Shown here piece by piece: positions 1 through 7,658 of a stretch of 49,988 bases of DNA. Source of the DNA: Bacillus_BA songklensis (GTDB taxonomy: Bacteria; Bacillota; Bacilli; Bacillales; Bacillaceae_H); assembly GCF_042649685.1 (NCBI RefSeq), contig NZ_JBHRZT010000059.1, positions 1 to 49,988 of the forward strand, in the 5' to 3' direction. Numbering within the stretch: the first letter of the stretch is position 1; each line of letters opens with the position of its first letter. Under the pieces are notes generated by a model. The model saw only the letters and a list, made by a program, of their open reading frames with translations. It did not search any database and was not told the origin of the DNA. The translations under genes and the position numbers were made by a program.

Positions 1-93
<93 letters not shown>

Positions 94-95
94 AC

Positions 96-213
96 GAAAA
101 ACGGAGAAAGCCCGTTTAAACCGATAGGATGTTGGAGCTTCTGGCGGAAGAGACGATAGTCTCAACAGAGGAAGCGAAACAGCCGTACGGTTTGGCTTTC
201 ACAGCTGGACAAT
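96..213 (+). repeat. Structured spacer repeat, copy 1
   Basis: This ~118-base unit begins GAAAAACGGAG and ends GCTGGACAAT. An outer stem forms from GAAAGCC (106-112) with GGCTTTC (194-200) and AAACCG (118-123) with CGGTTT (188-193). An inner arm pairs GAGAC with GTCTC around 150-162. It lies directly after 23S. It belongs to a family with other copies between the tRNA genes; the outer arm sequence differs between copies but stays paired. No ORF or known RNA class is recognised. Confidence 0.85.
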
Positions 214-216
214 AAT

Positions 217-337
217 GAAAAGCGGAGAAAGCTCGTTCATGCTCATAGGGAATTGGAACCGCCGACGAGAAGTCGTTCTTTGACTTCGTGGGAAGTGGTG
301 AAATGACCGTAGAGCATAGCTTGCAGAGCTAGACAAT
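217..337 (+). repeat. Structured spacer repeat, copy 2
   Basis: Second copy, immediately downstream of copy 1 in the 23S-5S spacer. The outer arm is ATGCTC (239-244) with GAGCAT (312-317), and the inner hairpin pairs GAAGTC with GACTTC. Both arms differ from copy 1 but remain complementary. It ends GCTAGACAAT. Confidence 0.85.
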
Positions 338-340
338 CAA

Positions 341-462
341 GAAAAGTGGAGCAAGCTCGCTCATATCCATAGGGCATTGGAGCTTCTGACAGAGAAACCG
401 CTCTTTGGTTTCGTCGGAAGACGCGAAATGACCGTAGGATATAGCTTGCGCAACTGGACAAT
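341..462 (+). repeat. Structured spacer repeat, copy 3
   Basis: Third tandem copy in the 23S-5S spacer. The outer arm is ATATCC (363-368) with GGATAT (437-442), extended by GCAAGC with GCTTGC. The inner arms are CTTCTGAC with GTCGGAAG and GAAACC with GGTTTC. This copy is the closest match to the reverse-strand copy at the right end of the window. Confidence 0.85.
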
Positions 463-528
463 GAAAAGCACTACACGCTTTCCTCAGTAATGTGTTATCT
501 AGTTTTGAAGGAACAACTAAAAAAAGAG

Positions 529-556
529 TTGAAATTTCTTCTGAGGTATGTATAAT
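529..556 (+). promoter_or_regulatory. Candidate sigma-A promoter for 5S rRNA and the tRNA cluster
   Basis: TTGAAA (529-534) and a perfect TATAAT (551-556) are 16 bases apart. Transcription would begin about 7 bases after the -10 box, which is the first base of 5S rRNA at 564. This would let 5S and the 21 tRNAs be made separately from 16S and 23S. It is inferred from the boxes only. Confidence 0.5.
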
Positions 557-563
557 AGAATAT

Positions 564-680
<117 letters not shown>

Positions 681-685
681 GAATC

Positions 686-761
686 GGAGGATTAGCTCAG
701 CTGGGAGAGCACCTGCCTTACAAGCAGGGGGTCGGCGGTTCGATCCCGTCATCCTCCACCA
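686..761 (+). tRNA. tRNA-Val (TAC)
   Basis: A 76-base cloverleaf with anticodon TAC and encoded CCA. It is the first tRNA of the trnB-type cluster, 5 bases after 5S rRNA. Confidence 0.95.
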
Positions 762-766
762 TTATA

Positions 767-886
767 GAAAAAGCGGAGAAAGCCCGCTTAAACCGATAGG
801 ATGTTGGAGCTTCTGAAGGAAAAGACGATAGTCTTAATAAAAGAAGTGAAACAACTGTACGGTTCGGCTTTTGGAGCTGGAGAATT
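767..886 (+). repeat. Structured spacer repeat, copy 4
   Basis: This copy lies between tRNA-Val and tRNA-Thr and is closest to copy 1. The outer arm is AAACCG (790-795) with CGGTT (861-865), extended by AAAGCC with GGCTTT. The inner arm pairs AAGAC with GTCTT. The 3' end reads GCTGGAGAAT, a one-base variant of the usual GCTGGACAAT. Confidence 0.85.
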
Positions 887-898
887 AAGAAATATTTT

Positions 899-974
<76 letters not shown>

Positions 975-981
975 TTTAAAA

Positions 982-1057
982 GAGCCATTAGCTCAGTCGG
1001 TAGAGCATCTGACTTTTAATCAGAGGGTCGAAGGTTCGAGTCCTTCATGGCTCACCA
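982..1057 (+). tRNA. tRNA-Lys (TTT)
   Basis: A 76-base cloverleaf with anticodon TTT, acceptor GAGCCAT paired with ATGGCTC, and encoded CCA. Confidence 0.95.
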
Positions 1058-1067
1058 TTTTAATCAT

Positions 1068-1149
1068 GCGGGTGTGGCGGAATTGGCAGACGCACCAGAC
1101 TTAGGATCTGGCGCCGCAAGGCGTGGGGGTTCAAGTCCCTTCACCCGCA
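1068..1149 (+). tRNA. tRNA-Leu (TAG)
   Basis: A class II tRNA with a long variable arm and anticodon TAG. The acceptor GCGGGTG pairs with CACCCGC. The discriminator A is followed by CTT, so CCA is not encoded and must be added by the CCA-adding enzyme. Confidence 0.93.
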
Positions 1150-1161
1150 CTTTCAAATTAC

Positions 1162-1236
1162 GCGGAAGTAGTTCAGTGGTAGAACACCACCTTGCCAAGG
1201 TGGGGGTCGCGGGTTCGAATCCCGTCTTCCGCTCCA
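1162..1236 (+). tRNA. tRNA-Gly (GCC)
   Basis: A 75-base cloverleaf with anticodon GCC and encoded CCA. The bases just after it (CTAGACAAT, 1237-1245) match the 3' end of the spacer repeat without the rest of the unit. Confidence 0.95.
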
Positions 1237-1251
1237 CTAGACAATAAAATT

Positions 1252-1340
1252 GCCGGGGTGGCGGAACTGGCAGACGCACAGGACTTAAAATCCTGCGGTA
1301 GGTGACTACCGTACCGGTTCGATTCCGGTCCTCGGCACCA
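1252..1340 (+). tRNA. tRNA-Leu (TAA)
   Basis: An 89-base class II tRNA with anticodon TAA, a long variable arm (GGTAGGTGACTACC) and encoded CCA. Confidence 0.95.
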
Positions 1341-1345
1341 TTTTA

Positions 1346-1464
1346 GAAAAGCGAAGGCGACTGTTCATCTTTGAGAGGCGTTGGAGCTTCTGACAGGGAA
1401 ACCGCTTTTTGGTTTCATGGACAGAAGTGAAATGACCGAAAAGATAGGAGCCGCAGCTGGACAA
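1346..1464 (+). repeat. Structured spacer repeat, copy 5
   Basis: This copy lies between tRNA-Leu and tRNA-Arg and is of the GCGAAGGCGACTGTTC subtype. The outer arm is ATCTTT (1367-1372) with AAAGAT (1440-1445). The inner arms are CTTCTG with CAGAAG and GAAACC with GGTTTC. Confidence 0.85.
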
Positions 1465-1476
1465 AACATTAAATAT

Positions 1477-1553
<77 letters not shown>

Positions 1554-1560
1554 TAATGTA

Positions 1561-1680
1561 GAAAAGCGAAGGCGACTGTTCAATCTTGAGAGGCGTTGGA
1601 GATTCTAAACGGGAAACCGTTCTTTGGTTTCATGGGCAGAAGTGAAACGACCGAAAGATTAGGAGCCGCAGCTAGACAAT
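1561..1680 (+). repeat. Structured spacer repeat, copy 6
   Basis: This copy lies between tRNA-Arg and tRNA-Pro. The outer arm is AATCTT (1582-1587) with AAGATT (1655-1660). Relative to copy 5 the arm has changed on both sides and stays paired. It ends GCTAGACAAT. Confidence 0.85.
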
Positions 1681-1700
1681 GAAAGAATTCATACAGATAA

Positions 1701-1777
1701 CGGGAAGTAGCTCAGCTTGGTAGAGCACTTGGTTTGGGACCAAGGGGTCGCAGGTTCGAATCCTGTCTTCCCGACCA
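1701..1777 (+). tRNA. tRNA-Pro (TGG)
   Basis: A 77-base cloverleaf with anticodon TGG, acceptor CGGGAAG paired with CTTCCCG, and encoded CCA. Confidence 0.95.
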
Positions 1778-1793
1778 TTCATTAAATAATCAT

Positions 1794-1869
1794 GGGGCCT
1801 TAGCTCAGCTGGGAGAGCGCCTGCTTTGCACGCAGGAGGTCAGCGGTTCGATCCCGCTAGGCTCCACCA
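1794..1869 (+). tRNA. tRNA-Ala (TGC)
   Basis: A 76-base cloverleaf with anticodon TGC and encoded CCA. Confidence 0.95.
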
Positions 1870-1876
1870 TTATTAA

Positions 1877-1999
1877 GAAAAAGCGAAGGCGACTATTCAA
1901 TCTTGAGAGGCGTTGGAGCTTCTAAACGGAAAACCCCTCTTTGGTTTCATGGACAGAAGTGAAACGACTGAAAGATTAGGAAGCCATATAGCTAGACAT
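1877..1999 (+). repeat. Structured spacer repeat, copy 7
   Basis: This copy lies between tRNA-Ala and tRNA-Met. The outer arm is AATCTT (1899-1904) with AAGATT (1972-1977). It is nearly identical to copy 6 apart from small changes near the 3' end, which reads GCTAGACAT. Confidence 0.85.
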
Positions 2000-2013
2000 C
2001 TTAAACAATATAC

Positions 2014-2090
2014 GGCGGCGTAGCTCAGCTGGCTAGAGCGTACGGTTCATACCCGTGAGGTCGTGGGTTCGATTCCCTCCGCCGCTACTA
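2014..2090 (+). tRNA. tRNA-Met, elongator (CAT)
   Basis: A cloverleaf with anticodon CAT that matches the Bacillus elongator tRNA-Met. Two oddities are visible. The 3' end is CTA where CCA is expected, and the T stem (GTGGG against CCCTC) has a U-U mismatch at its second pair. These could be real degeneracy or base errors in a repeat-rich part of a draft assembly. Confidence 0.88.
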
Positions 2091-2110
2091 TATATATCGA
2101 AAAAATGAGA

Positions 2111-2187
2111 GGACCTTTAGCTCAGCTGGTTAGAGCAGACGGCTCATAACCGTCCGGTCGTAGGTTCGAGTCCTACAAGGTCCACCA
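2111..2187 (+). tRNA. tRNA-Ile2 (CAT, lysidine-modified)
   Basis: A 77-base cloverleaf with anticodon CAT. The body (GGACCTTTAGCTCAG..., stem GACGG/CCGTC) is that of the Bacillus minor tRNA-Ile, whose C34 is converted to lysidine by TilS so that it reads AUA. Encoded CCA. Confidence 0.85.
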
Positions 2188-2202
2188 TTGAATGTGAAAC
2201 GT

Positions 2203-2295
2203 GGAGGAATACCCAAGTCTGGCTGAAGGGATCGGTCTTGAAAACCGACAGGGGTGTCAAAGCCCGCGGGGGTTCGAATCCCTCTTCCTCCGCCA
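2203..2295 (+). tRNA. tRNA-Ser (TGA)
   Basis: A 93-base class II tRNA with anticodon TGA, a long variable arm and encoded CCA. Confidence 0.95.
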
Positions 2296-2311
2296 TATTT
2301 ATTCTCATTAT

Positions 2312-2388
<77 letters not shown>

Positions 2389-2460
2389 ACTCTAATTTCT
2401 TTGAATTTCATCTTTGAGAGTTTGCGCGAAATATCGTAAGATATTTTAAGCAAAATGTGT

Positions 2461-2528
2461 GGTCCCGTGGTGTAGTGGTTAACATGCCTGCCTGTCACGC
2501 AGGAGATCGCGGGTTCGAGTCCCGTCGG
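2461..2528 (+). tRNA. tRNA-Asp (GTC), truncated by assembly gap
   Basis: The 5' acceptor strand (GGTCCCG), D arm, anticodon GTC and T arm are present. The sequence runs into Ns at 2529 before the last acceptor bases and CCA. The truncation is an assembly gap, not biological decay. Confidence 0.9.
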
Positions 2529-2538
2529 NNNNNNNNNN
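2529..2538. other. Assembly gap (10 Ns)
   Basis: Ten unresolved bases fall at the junction of tRNA-Asp and spacer repeat copy 8. The true missing length is unknown, since 10 is often a placeholder. Near-identical repeat copies on both sides would explain a break here. Confidence 0.99.
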
Positions 2539-2658
2539 ACAAAGTAAGGCAAAGAAACTGTTCAATCTTCAGAGATGTTGGAACTTCTGGCGGAAGCGAC
2601 GACAATCTAAACAGAAGAAGTGAAACAGCAGTACGGTTTGTTTTTTACAGATAGATAA
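2539..2658 (+). repeat. Structured spacer repeat, copy 8 (chimeric)
   Basis: This copy lies between the gap and tRNA-Phe. Its 5' half resembles copies 6 and 7 (CTGTTCAATCTT). Its 3' half resembles copies 1 and 4 (GTACGGTTTG). The arm positions AATCTT (2564-2569) and CGGTTT (2634-2639) therefore do not pair, unlike every other copy. Confidence 0.75.
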
Positions 2659-2663
2659 ATAAC

Positions 2664-2739
2664 GGCTCGGTAGCTCAGTTGGTAGAGCAAAGGACTGAAA
2701 ATCCTTGTGTCGGCGGTTCGATTCCGTCCCGAGCCACCA
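2664..2739 (+). tRNA. tRNA-Phe (GAA)
   Basis: A 76-base cloverleaf with anticodon GAA, acceptor GGCTCGG paired with CCGAGCC, and encoded CCA. Confidence 0.95.
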
Positions 2740-2781
2740 TTTTAAACCTAATTTATCTTTTGGAAACAGGTCACATTCAAT

Positions 2782-2858
2782 GGCGGCTGTGGCGAAGTGG
2801 TTAACGCACCAGATTGTGGCTCTGGCATTCGTGGGTTCGATTCCCATCAGTCGCCCCA
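2782..2858 (+). tRNA. tRNA-His (GTG)
   Basis: A 77-base cloverleaf with anticodon GTG and the extra 5' G (G-1) expected for tRNA-His. Encoded CCA. Confidence 0.94.
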
Positions 2859-2876
2859 TTTAGATATTCTATTAAC

Positions 2877-2950
2877 GCGGGTGTAGTTTAATGGTAAAAC
2901 CTCAGCCTTCCAAGCTGATGTCGTGGGTTCGATTCCCATCACCCGCTCCA
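2877..2950 (+). tRNA. tRNA-Gly (TCC)
   Basis: A 74-base cloverleaf with anticodon TCC, acceptor GCGGGTG paired with CACCCGC, and encoded CCA. Confidence 0.95.
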
Positions 2951-2961
2951 TAAATAAAAAA

Positions 2962-3038
<77 letters not shown>

Positions 3039-3041
3039 TAT

Positions 3042-3116
3042 TCCACAGTAGCTCAGTGGTAGAGCAATCGGCTGTTAACCGATTGGTCGCAGGTTCGAAT
3101 CCTGCCTGTGGAGCCA
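3042..3116 (+). tRNA. tRNA-Asn (GTT)
   Basis: A 75-base cloverleaf with anticodon GTT, acceptor TCCACAG paired with CTGTGGA, and encoded CCA. It is only 3 bases after tRNA-Ile. Confidence 0.95.
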
Positions 3117-3120
3117 ATAC

Positions 3121-3211
3121 AGAGAAGTACCCAAGTGGCTCAAGGGGCTCCCCTGCTAAGGGAGTAGGTCGCTAACGCGGCGCGAGGGTTCGAATCCCTT
3201 CTTCTCTGCCA
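3121..3211 (+). tRNA. tRNA-Ser (GCT)
   Basis: A 91-base class II tRNA with anticodon GCT, acceptor AGAGAAG paired with CTTCTCT, and encoded CCA. Confidence 0.93.
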
Positions 3212-3219
3212 GGTACTTT

Positions 3220-3291
3220 GGCCCGTTGGTCAAGTGGTTAAGACACCGCCCTTTCACGGCGGTAACACGGGTTCGAATCCCGTACGGGTCA
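3220..3291 (+). tRNA. tRNA-Glu (TTC)
   Basis: A 72-base cloverleaf with anticodon TTC. The discriminator A is followed by TTC, so CCA is not encoded. It is the last gene of the cluster; a strong terminator follows. Confidence 0.93.
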
Positions 3292-3300
3292 TTCATAAAA

Positions 3301-3335
3301 AGCAGTTTGCTAAAAAGCAAACTGCTTTTTATTTT
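3301..3335 (+). terminator. Terminator of the rRNA-tRNA operon
   Basis: A perfect 10-pair stem AGCAGTTTGC / GCAAACTGCT with a 6-base loop is followed by a run of Ts. The interval 3336-3574 after it is AT-rich and holds no gene or clear promoter that I can support. Confidence 0.92.
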
Positions 3336-3574
3336 TTCTGCTGCTATTTTTTCATTATTTAATCTCTGTTTGCTTTCTCGAAAGCACATTTCCCCTCTAT
3401 TTATTCTTCGTACTTTGACTCTGTTTTCCGCTTTTATGTAAAAAACGACATTTTTCGATTTTCTGTTGCTTTTCGTTGTCAAAAAACCATGTTTTTTTTT
3501 AGAAGGTAAATTTTTGAGAAGAACGAATAATGTAAAGGATAAACCTATTTTTACATGGTTGAGAGGGAGGCAAA

Positions 3575-5521
3575 ATGATATCAACAATTCAACCTACAGA
3601 ATATGAACTTCATTTGTTTCATGAAGGAAATTTATTTAAAGCCTATAAGCTGTTTGGAGCTCACCTTATTAAAGATGAATATGGGGTGGAGGGAACTAGA
3701 TTTTGTGTATGGGCTCCATACGCATTAGAAGTCAGAGTAGTCGGAGATTTTAACAATTGGAATGGTACAACACATCAAATGCATAAAATCAATGAACGAG
3801 GGGTATGGATGTTATTCGTTCCTTCAGTACGAGAAGGAATGCTATATAAATATGAAATCCACACAAAACAAGGAAATCAATTATTAAAAGCCGATCCTTA
3901 TGCTTTTTATAGTGAAAAGCGGCCTAATAACGCTTCCATCGTGTATCCACTTGAAGAATATGATTGGAACGACAAAGGATGGAGACGCAAGAAAAAGCTT
4001 TCTACTCCTTATGAAAAGCCGTTATTCATTTATGAACTGCATGCTGGATCATGGAAGAAACATGAAAATGGCTCTTTTTATAGCTATAAGGAATTAGCAG
4101 ATGAACTTATTCCATACGTAATAGAGCATGGGTTTACTCACATTGAGTTACTTCCATTGATCGAACATCCTTTTGACCAGTCGTGGGGATATCAAGGAAC
4201 TGGATATTACGCGCCAACAAGCCGATACGGAAGCCCAGGAGAGTTAAAGGCGTTTATTGACAAATGTCATCAGCATCATATAGGAGTAATTTTGGATTGG
4301 GTGCCAGGTCACTTTTGTAAAGATGACCATGGTTTATATAAATTTGATGGAACATTTGTCTACGAATATGAAAATACATGCGATCGAGAAAATTATGTGT
4401 GGGGAACATCCAATTTTGATTTATCCAAACCAGAGGTCCAAAGTTTCCTCATTTCAAATGCCCTTTTTTGGATAGAGTATTTTCATATTGATGGTTTTCG
4501 AGTAGATGCGGTAGCTAATCTCCTTTATTGGCCAAACTCTCATGGCATGAGAGTAAACGATTACGCAGTTGAATTCTTGAAAAAATTAAATGAAGTAGTG
4601 TTTTCCTGTGATTCAACAATTTTAATGATCGCAGAGGATTCTACTGATTGGCCTTTAGTGACAGCTCCTACATTTGAAGGAGGTCTGGGATTCAACTATA
4701 AATGGAATATGGGCTGGATGAATGATGTTCTTACTTATATGAAAGCACCGGTACAGGAACGACGATATCTTCACGAAAAAATCACATTTTCCCTTCTTTA
4801 TGCATTCAATGAAAATTTCATCTTACCTTTTTCACATGATGAGGTGGTTCACGGGAAAAAGTCATTGTTAAACAAAATGCCAGGGGATTATTCACAAAAA
4901 TTTGATCAACTTCGATTGCTGTATGGTTTTTTTATTGCCCATCCAGGTAAAAAATTATTATTTATGGGCGGCGAATTTGGTCAATTTGATGAATGGAAAG
5001 ACTCGGAGGAGCTTGATTGGATTTTATTCGATTTCGACATGCACCGTAAGCTAAATCTTTACGTGAAAGAGTTATTAACAGTTTACCGAAGAAGTAAGCC
5101 GCTATTTGAGTTAGACCATACACCTGAAGGATTCGAATGGATTGATGTACATAATTATGAGCAGCAAATCTTTTCATTCATTCGTAAGGGGAAACTTCAA
5201 GATGATGTCTATATCATTGTTTGCAATTTCTCAGACAAAACATATGACCATTATAAAGTAGGAGTCCCATTGGCGACGTCTTATATAGAAATGGTCAATA
5301 GCGATGATGCGGCCTTTGGCGGATCGGGTATTATAAATAAAAAACCATTAAAAGCAATTGATGGAGAATATCACGGGAAATCGTATCATATTGAAATGAG
5401 TATTCCGGCATTTGGAATAAGTATTTTGCGTGCTAGAAAATCAAGAGGGGAGAAGAAGCAAGATGGTCAAAAAAAAGTGCGTAGCAATGTTACTGGCAGG
5501 AGGAAAGGGAAGCAGACTTAG
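3575..5521 (+). CDS. glgB: 1,4-alpha-glucan branching enzyme GlgB
   Basis: This 648-residue cytosolic enzyme introduces alpha-1,6 branches into glycogen. An N-terminal CBM48-type domain (about residues 25-120, with FCVWAPYA and DFNNWNG) precedes a GH13 barrel. The catalytic nucleophile is Asp311 (in DGFRVDAVANLLYW) and the acid is Glu354 (in MIAEDST). FSHDEVVHGKKS supplies the third carboxylate. The ATG follows GGGAGG. Its last 59 bases overlap glgC in another frame, giving a basic tail rich in Lys and Arg. It is the first gene of glgBCDAP. Length is typical of the Bacillus enzyme. Confidence 0.97.
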   Translation: MISTIQPTEYELHLFHEGNLFKAYKLFGAHLIKDEYGVEGTRFCVWAPYALEVRVVGDFNNWNGTTHQMHKINERGVWMLFVPSVREGMLYKYEIHTKQGNQLLKADPYAFYSEKRPNNASIVYPLEEYDWNDKGWRRKKKLSTPYEKPLFIYELHAGSWKKHENGSFYSYKELADELIPYVIEHGFTHIELLPLIEHPFDQSWGYQGTGYYAPTSRYGSPGELKAFIDKCHQHHIGVILDWVPGHFCKDDHGLYKFDGTFVYEYENTCDRENYVWGTSNFDLSKPEVQSFLISNALFWIEYFHIDGFRVDAVANLLYWPNSHGMRVNDYAVEFLKKLNEVVFSCDSTILMIAEDSTDWPLVTAPTFEGGLGFNYKWNMGWMNDVLTYMKAPVQERRYLHEKITFSLLYAFNENFILPFSHDEVVHGKKSLLNKMPGDYSQKFDQLRLLYGFFIAHPGKKLLFMGGEFGQFDEWKDSEELDWILFDFDMHRKLNLYVKELLTVYRRSKPLFELDHTPEGFEWIDVHNYEQQIFSFIRKGKLQDDVYIIVCNFSDKTYDHYKVGVPLATSYIEMVNSDDAAFGGSGIINKKPLKAIDGEYHGKSYHIEMSIPAFGISILRARKSRGEKKQDGQKKVRSNVTGRRKGKQT

Positions 5522-6620
5522 TTCACTGACGAAAAATTTGGCTAAGCCCGCTGTTCCATTTGGAGGAAAATATCGTATTATCGACTTTACGCTAAGCAAT
5601 TGCGCAAACTCCGGCATTGAAACGGTAGGAGTGTTAACCCAATATCAGCCCCTTGTTTTACACTCTTATATCGGTATCGGAAGTGCCTGGGATCTCGATC
5701 GTCGAGATGGAGGGGTAACGGTCTTGCCTCCATACTCTGAATCTTCGGGAGTAAGATGGTATAAAGGGACGGCAAGTGCCATCTATGAAAATTTAAATTA
5801 TTTAAGGCAGTATGAGCCGGAATACGTACTGATTTTATCAGGAGACCACATTTATAAAATGGATTACGGCAGCATGCTGGATTATCATGTTGAAAAAAAT
5901 GCAGATGTAAGCATTTCAGTTATTGAGGTTCCATGGGAAGAGGCCAGCCGATTTGGTATTATGAATACTAATGAAAATTTAGAAGTTATAGAATTTGATG
6001 AGAAACCATCTCATCCTAAGAATAATTTGGCTTCTATGGGCATCTACATTTTTAAATGGTCTATATTGAAGGAGTACTTGGAAATGGATGCCCGCAATCC
6101 GGATTCCAGCCATGATTTTGGAAAAGATGTCATTCCTTTGTTATTAGAGGAAAAGAAGAAGTTGTTTGCTTATCCGTTTAAAGGATACTGGAAAGACGTA
6201 GGGACGGTTAAAAGCTTGTGGGAAGCCAATATGGATCTGCTTTTGGCAGACTCCCAGTTAAACCTTTTTGAACATTCGTGGCGTGTTTATTCCGTTAATC
6301 CGAATCAACCTCCGCAATACATTTCTCCTGATGCAAAAGTGGTTGAATCTCTCATCAATGAGGGCTGTGTGGTGGAAGGAAATATTGATCATTCTGTCTT
6401 ATTTCAAGGTGTGCAGGTTGGAAAACACTCTACCATTAAACGCTCGGTTATAATGCCCGATGCAAAAATTGGTTCTAATGTATATATTGAAAATGCGATT
6501 ATTCCTTCGGAGATGTCTATTCCCGATGGAACCATTATTCGTTCCGACAACAATGAAGAAGAAGTCATTTTAGTAACAGACGAATTACTTCCAACTTCAA
6601 ATGGTCAGACTATTCAATAA
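5463..6620 (+). CDS. glgC: Glucose-1-phosphate adenylyltransferase, catalytic subunit GlgC
   Basis: This 385-residue enzyme makes ADP-glucose from ATP and glucose-1-phosphate, the committed step of glycogen synthesis. The N-terminal nucleotidyltransferase motif GGKGSRLSSLTKNLAKPAVP is intact, and KYRIIDFTLSNC and SGDHIYKMDYG follow. The C-terminal third is a left-handed beta-helix. I chose the ATG at 5463 (MVKKKCVAMLLAGG), which follows GAGGGGAG; an in-frame upstream start is inside glgB and less likely. It probably forms a heteromer with GlgD from the next gene. Confidence 0.96.
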   Translation: MVKKKCVAMLLAGGKGSRLSSLTKNLAKPAVPFGGKYRIIDFTLSNCANSGIETVGVLTQYQPLVLHSYIGIGSAWDLDRRDGGVTVLPPYSESSGVRWYKGTASAIYENLNYLRQYEPEYVLILSGDHIYKMDYGSMLDYHVEKNADVSISVIEVPWEEASRFGIMNTNENLEVIEFDEKPSHPKNNLASMGIYIFKWSILKEYLEMDARNPDSSHDFGKDVIPLLLEEKKKLFAYPFKGYWKDVGTVKSLWEANMDLLLADSQLNLFEHSWRVYSVNPNQPPQYISPDAKVVESLINEGCVVEGNIDHSVLFQGVQVGKHSTIKRSVIMPDAKIGSNVYIENAIIPSEMSIPDGTIIRSDNNEEEVILVTDELLPTSNGQTIQ

Positions 6621-6635
6621 AATGGAGGAGCTTTA

Positions 6636-7658
6636 ATGAATAAACAAATGCTAGGAGTTATTGATGCATCACCATATACAATGGATTTAAGGCCTTTGAC
6701 GAAGTATAGAACGGTTGCTGCCATTCCATTTGCCGGAAGATACCGCTTGATTGATTTTATGCTGTCTAATTTAGTGCATTCAGGGATCCATAGCGTTGCC
6801 CTTTTTCCTAGAATCAACGACCGTTCTTTAGTGGACCATCTTGGTTCAGGAAAAGAATGGGATTTGGATCGAAAACGGGATGGACTATTTGTGTTCCCGC
6901 CAATGTCAAATAACCAACAAGATCTTACTTCTATCGTTCCTCAATTACGTTATCATATCGATTATTTTTTAAGAAGCACACAAAAATATACAGTTATTAC
7001 AAACAGTTATACGATCGGTCATATTAATTTCAAGGATGTCCTGCGCCATCATATACGTTCAAACGCTCATATTACTGAGGTCTATCACCATGGGCGGCCG
7101 CTGCAAATTTATGTATTAGAAACAGCACTGTTGATTGACTTAATTTATCAAGAGAATATACCGGTACCCACCTTAAGTGAGTTTATCAGGGCTTGTGCTT
7201 CCAAATATATTTTGTCACGTTATGAGCATGACGGTTATGCAGCCGTGATTTTTGATATTGAGTCTTATTTTAATAACAGCTTAGAAATGTTAAGTCCGCT
7301 GGCCTGGAAGCAAGTCTTCATCAAAGATCGTCCAATTTATACAAAGGTAAAAGACGAGCCGCCAACTCGCTATATGAAGACAGCAAATGTGAAAAACTCC
7401 ATGGTTGCCAATGGTTGTGTCATTGAAGGGTATGTCGAAAACAGTATTGTTTTCCGCGGAGTTAAAATTGAAAAAGGTGCAATCGTGAAAAACAGCATTG
7501 TTATGCAAAAGAGTATGGTAAAAGAAAACAGTTTATTAAATTATGTAATTTTAGATAAAGATGTGAAGGTAGAAAGAAATACGGAATTAGTAGGGGAACC
7601 GGAGCATCCATATGTAATCGAAAAAGGTACTGTACAAGGAGCGTTGATGAATTCGTGA
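6636..7658 (+). CDS. glgD: Glucose-1-phosphate adenylyltransferase regulatory subunit GlgD
   Basis: This 340-residue GlgC paralogue belongs to the non-catalytic or regulatory subunit family found in Firmicutes. The N-terminus keeps RYRLIDFMLSN but lacks the GGxGxRL nucleotide-binding loop of GlgC: the corresponding stretch reads MLGVIDASPYTMDLRPLTKYR. The C-terminus has hexapeptide-like repeats. Studies of Bacillaceae homologues show that GlgD stimulates GlgC. It starts 15 bases after glgC behind GGAGG, and its stop overlaps the glgA start as GTGA. Confidence 0.95.
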   Translation: MNKQMLGVIDASPYTMDLRPLTKYRTVAAIPFAGRYRLIDFMLSNLVHSGIHSVALFPRINDRSLVDHLGSGKEWDLDRKRDGLFVFPPMSNNQQDLTSIVPQLRYHIDYFLRSTQKYTVITNSYTIGHINFKDVLRHHIRSNAHITEVYHHGRPLQIYVLETALLIDLIYQENIPVPTLSEFIRACASKYILSRYEHDGYAAVIFDIESYFNNSLEMLSPLAWKQVFIKDRPIYTKVKDEPPTRYMKTANVKNSMVANGCVIEGYVENSIVFRGVKIEKGAIVKNSIVMQKSMVKENSLLNYVILDKDVKVERNTELVGEPEHPYVIEKGTVQGALMNS

